From: Allobosea sp. 117
GTDB lineage: Bacteria > Pseudomonadota > Alphaproteobacteria > Rhizobiales > Xanthobacteraceae
NCBI RefSeq assembly: GCF_000702305.1
Contig: NZ_JNLC01000002.1
Span: forward strand, 62,001-126,000
DNA length: 64,000 nucleotides
Direction of reading: 5' to 3'
Each line of letters begins with the position of its first letter. Positions within the stretch are counted from its first letter, which is position 1. The translations under genes were made by a program, and so were the position numbers. Shown here in pieces: positions 61,831-64,000 of the stretch. The notes under the pieces are model-generated. The model was given only the letters and a program-made list of their open reading frames with translations. It was not told the DNA's origin and searched no databases.

Positions 61831-62841
61831 ATGAAAGCCGTCGGCTATATCGAATCCCTGCCCATCTCCGACGAACGCTCGCTGTTCGACTTCGAGACGC
61901 CCGTCCCCTCCCCCGGCCCGCGCGACCTTCTGGTCAAGATCGCCGCCATCTCGGTGAACCCCGTCGACACCAAGGTGCGCCTGCGCCGGCAGGGCACGCC
62001 GGACGCGCCGGTGATCCTCGGCTGGGACGCCGCCGGCATCGTCGAGGCGGTGGGCGCAGAGGTGACGCTGTTCAAGCCGGGCGACGAGGTGTTCTACGCC
62101 GGCAACATCAACCGGCCCGGCACGAACGCCGAGTACAACCTCGTCGACGAGCGCATCGTCGGCGCGAAGCCGAAGACGCTCGGATTTGCCGAAGCCGCGG
62201 CCCTGCCGCTCACCTCCATCACCGCCTGGGAAGGCCTGTTCGACCGGCTTCAGGTGCCGAAGAAGGGCGCAGGCGGCAAGCTGCTGGTGGTCGGCGCGTC
62301 GGGCGGCGTCGGCTCGCTGGTGACGCAGTTCGCGCGGCAGCTCACAGACCTCACCGTGATCGGCACCGCCTCGCGCCCCGAAAGCCGGAAATGGGTCGAG
62401 GAGCTCGGCGCCCACGCGGTGATCGACCATTCGAAGCCGCTGTCGGAGGAACTCGCGCGGGCGGGCTTAGGCGAGGTGGACTACGTCTACAGCCTCACCC
62501 AGACCGACACGCACTGGGCCGAGATCATCAAGGCGGTGCGCCCGCAGGGCCGTATCGCGCTGATCGACGATCCCAAGTCGCTCGACGCGCTGGCGCTGAA
62601 GGGCAAGAGCCTGTCGCTGCACTGGGAGCTGATGTTCACGCGCTCGATGTTCGGCACGCCGGATATGATCGCGCAGCACGAGCTGCTGAGCGAGGTGTCG
62701 CGCCTCGTCGACGCGGGCACCGTCCGCACCACGCTCGGCGCGAATTACGGCACGATCAACGCCGCCAATCTCAGGCGCGCCCATGCCGCGATCGAGAGCG
62801 GCCGCTCGATCGGCAAGATCGTGCTGGAGGGGTGGGGCTGA
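61831..62841 (+). CDS. Zinc-independent MDR oxidoreductase (quinone reductase-like)
   Basis: Medium-chain dehydrogenase/reductase of the QOR/zinc-binding alcohol dehydrogenase-like group, 336 residues. It has VNPVDTKVR, GWDAAGIVEAVG and the LTSITAWEGLFDRL helix. The NADPH motif is VVGASGGVGSLVTQFAR. No zinc-ligand cysteines are present, so it is not a zinc alcohol dehydrogenase. ATG 61831 has GGGAG upstream. It is probably the ancestral divergent partner of the HxlR regulator, now separated by the lysozyme/amidase cassette. Likely reduces quinones or enones in electrophile stress; the substrate is unknown. Confidence 0.87.
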   Translation: MKAVGYIESLPISDERSLFDFETPVPSPGPRDLLVKIAAISVNPVDTKVRLRRQGTPDAPVILGWDAAGIVEAVGAEVTLFKPGDEVFYAGNINRPGTNAEYNLVDERIVGAKPKTLGFAEAAALPLTSITAWEGLFDRLQVPKKGAGGKLLVVGASGGVGSLVTQFARQLTDLTVIGTASRPESRKWVEELGAHAVIDHSKPLSEELARAGLGEVDYVYSLTQTDTHWAEIIKAVRPQGRIALIDDPKSLDALALKGKSLSLHWELMFTRSMFGTPDMIAQHELLSEVSRLVDAGTVRTTLGANYGTINAANLRRAHAAIESGRSIGKIVLEGWG

Positions 62842-62850
62842 CGGCGAAGA

Positions 62851-62875
62851 GGCGGGCCGGAAGATCCGGCCCGCC
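62851..62875. terminator. Bidirectional hairpin terminator
   Basis: Perfect 11-bp stem GGCGGGCCGGA/TCCGGCCCGCC with a 3-nt loop, exactly between the convergent oxidoreductase and DAHP synthase stops. No long U-tract on either side. Confidence 0.75.
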
Positions 62876-62880
62876 GCGTG

Positions 62881-64000
62881 TCACTCGGCGGCCTGCGTCA
62901 CCGGGCGGGTGCGCCCGGCGCGCTCCTGCTTCAGGAGCTCGGCGACGAGGAAGGCCATCTCGATGGCCTGCTCGGCATTGAGCCGCGGGTCGCAATAGGT
63001 GTGGTAGCGGTCCTTCAGGTCCGCATCCGAGATCGCCCGCGCGCCGCCGGTGCATTCGGTGACGTTCTTGCCGGTCATCTCCAGATGCACGCCGCCGGCG
63101 AAGGTGCCTTCGGCGGCATGCACCGCGAAGAAGTCCTTCACCTCGGAGAGGATCTGGTCGAACGGGCGCGTCTTGTAGCCCGAGGCGGCCTTGATGGTGT
63201 TGCCGTGCATCGGGTCGGACGACCACACCACGGTGCGGCCCTCGCGCTTCACCGCGCGCACCAGCGCCGGCAGGCTGTCGGCCACCTTGTCGGCGCCGAA
63301 GCGGCCGATCAGCGTCAGCCGGCCCGGCTCGTTCTCCGGGTTCAGCGCGTCGATGAGGCGGAGCAAGTCGTCCGGCTTCAGCGACGGGCCGCACTTCAGC
63401 CCGATCGGGTTCTTCACGCCGCGGCAATATTCGATATGCGCGTGGTCGAACTGGCGGGTGCGATCGCCGATCCAGATCATGTGGCCGGAGGTCGCGTACC
63501 AGTCGCCGGTGGTGGAATCCACCCGCGTCAGCGCCTGCTCGAAGCCGAGCAGCAGCGCCTCGTGGCTGGTGAAGAACTCGGTCGAGCGCATCTCCGGATG
63601 CGTCTCCGGGTCGATGCCGATGGCGCGCATGAAGTCGAGCGCCTCGGTGATGCGATCGGCGAGCGCCTGGTAGCGGCCGGACTGCGGTGAGTCCTTGATG
63701 AAGCCGAGCATCCACTGATGCGCGTTGCCGAGGCTGGCATAGCCGCCATTGGCGAAGGCGCGCAGAAGGTTCAGCGTCGCCGCCGACTGGCGGTACGCCT
63801 CGAGCTGCCGGCGCGGATCGGGGATGCGCGAGGCCGGGGTGAACTCGATGTCGTTGATGATGTCGCCGCGATAGGACGGCAGTTCCACCCCGCCCACGGT
63901 CTCGGTCGGAGCCGAGCGCGGCTTGGCGAACTGGCCGGCGATGCGCCCGACCTTCACCACGGGGGAAGCGCCGGCATAGGTCAGCACCACCGCCATCTGC
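62881..64000 (-). CDS. 3-deoxy-7-phosphoheptulonate synthase, class II (partial at right edge)
   Basis: First enzyme of the shikimate pathway (phosphoenolpyruvate plus erythrose 4-phosphate), class II/plant-type DAHP synthase. The C-terminal 373 residues lie in the window: [78 protein letters not shown] and [18 protein letters not shown]. These include the metal-site Cys/His/Glu/Asp blocks. The frame runs off the right end, so the first 80-100 residues and the start are missing; the Met at 63996 is internal. Confidence 0.93.
   Translation of the reverse strand, partial: QMAVVLTYAGASPVVKVGRIAGQFAKPRSAPTETVGGVELPSYRGDIINDIEFTPASRIPDPRRQLEAYRQSAATLNLLRAFANGGYASLGNAHQWMLGFIKDSPQSGRYQALADRITEALDFMRAIGIDPETHPEMRSTEFFTSHEALLLGFEQALTRVDSTTGDWYATSGHMIWIGDRTRQFDHAHIEYCRGVKNPIGLKCGPSLKPDDLLRLIDALNPENEPGRLTLIGRFGADKVADSLPALVRAVKREGRTVVWSSDPMHGNTIKAASGYKTRPFDQILSEVKDFFAVHAAEGTFAGGVHLEMTGKNVTECTGGARAISDADLKDRYHTYCDPRLNAEQAIEMAFLVAELLKQERAGRTRPVTQAAE

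Overview
High-GC, densely coded bacterial chromosome segment, most likely from an alphaproteobacterium of the order Hyphomicrobiales (Rhizobiales). The best evidence is the complete acpXL-fabZXL-fabF2XL-fabF1XL-SDR-adh2XL-lpxXL block for the very-long-chain fatty acid of lipid A, supported by an Omp19/AprI-type lipoprotein, DUF2865 and DUF1127 proteins, a class II DAHP synthase, and palindromic intergenic repeats of a rhizobial style. A Xanthobacteraceae-like genus is a guess; the sequence does not prove it. I see no rRNA, tRNA, CRISPR array, insertion sequence or prophage. The window begins in non-coding DNA and ends inside the DAHP synthase gene.

Region 0-11 kb looks like a low-oxygen metabolism island. 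It holds ppk2 with a small companion gene, a minus-strand operon (DUF3141 PhaC-like protein, phosphate acyltransferase, acetate kinase, enoyl-ACP reductase), the DUF3300/DUF2950 pair, a YbaK-type deacylase and a zinc alcohol dehydrogenase. FNR/FixK-type boxes (TTGA-N6-TCAA, or one mismatch) lie upstream of ppk2, the DUF3141 operon and the alcohol dehydrogenase. Region 11-19 kb has a DUF1127 micro-gene behind several palindromes, then an alpha-2-macroglobulin/PBP1C operon (protease trap plus peptidoglycan repair). Region 19.5-26.3 kb is the lipid A VLCFA operon; its FabF2XL lacks two of three ketosynthase catalytic residues and looks like a chain-length-factor partner of FabF1XL.

Region 26-33 kb carries putrescine uptake and catabolism genes (PotF-like binding protein, glutamine-synthetase-like gamma-glutamylputrescine synthetase, class III aminotransferase) sharing a GTGATCAC-centred operator, then a second aminotransferase and a BrnT/BrnA toxin-antitoxin pair. 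Region 33-43 kb has a rhodanese, a DMT exporter divergent from a LysR regulator, a ChrA transporter, an SDR, an Omp19-like inhibitor lipoprotein, and pssA and psd (phosphatidylethanolamine synthesis) separated by two small genes. Region 43-52 kb has a GST, a patatin, an ArsR/Atm1-type exporter operon, a LOG phosphoribohydrolase, a large membrane protein, a GNAT acetyltransferase and cysS. Region 52-64 kb has small secreted proteins, gltX, a pentapeptide-repeat protein, nadE, an acetyl-CoA hydrolase/transferase, and a divergent hxlR/oxidoreductase pair split by a two-gene lysozyme-like plus amidase cassette, then class II DAHP synthase.

A roughly 113-bp two-hairpin repeat occurs four times (11.7, two tandem copies at 31.1-31.3, 33.7 kb). 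Its first hairpin differs in sequence between copies but keeps base pairing, and its outer end supplies the stop codon of two genes.
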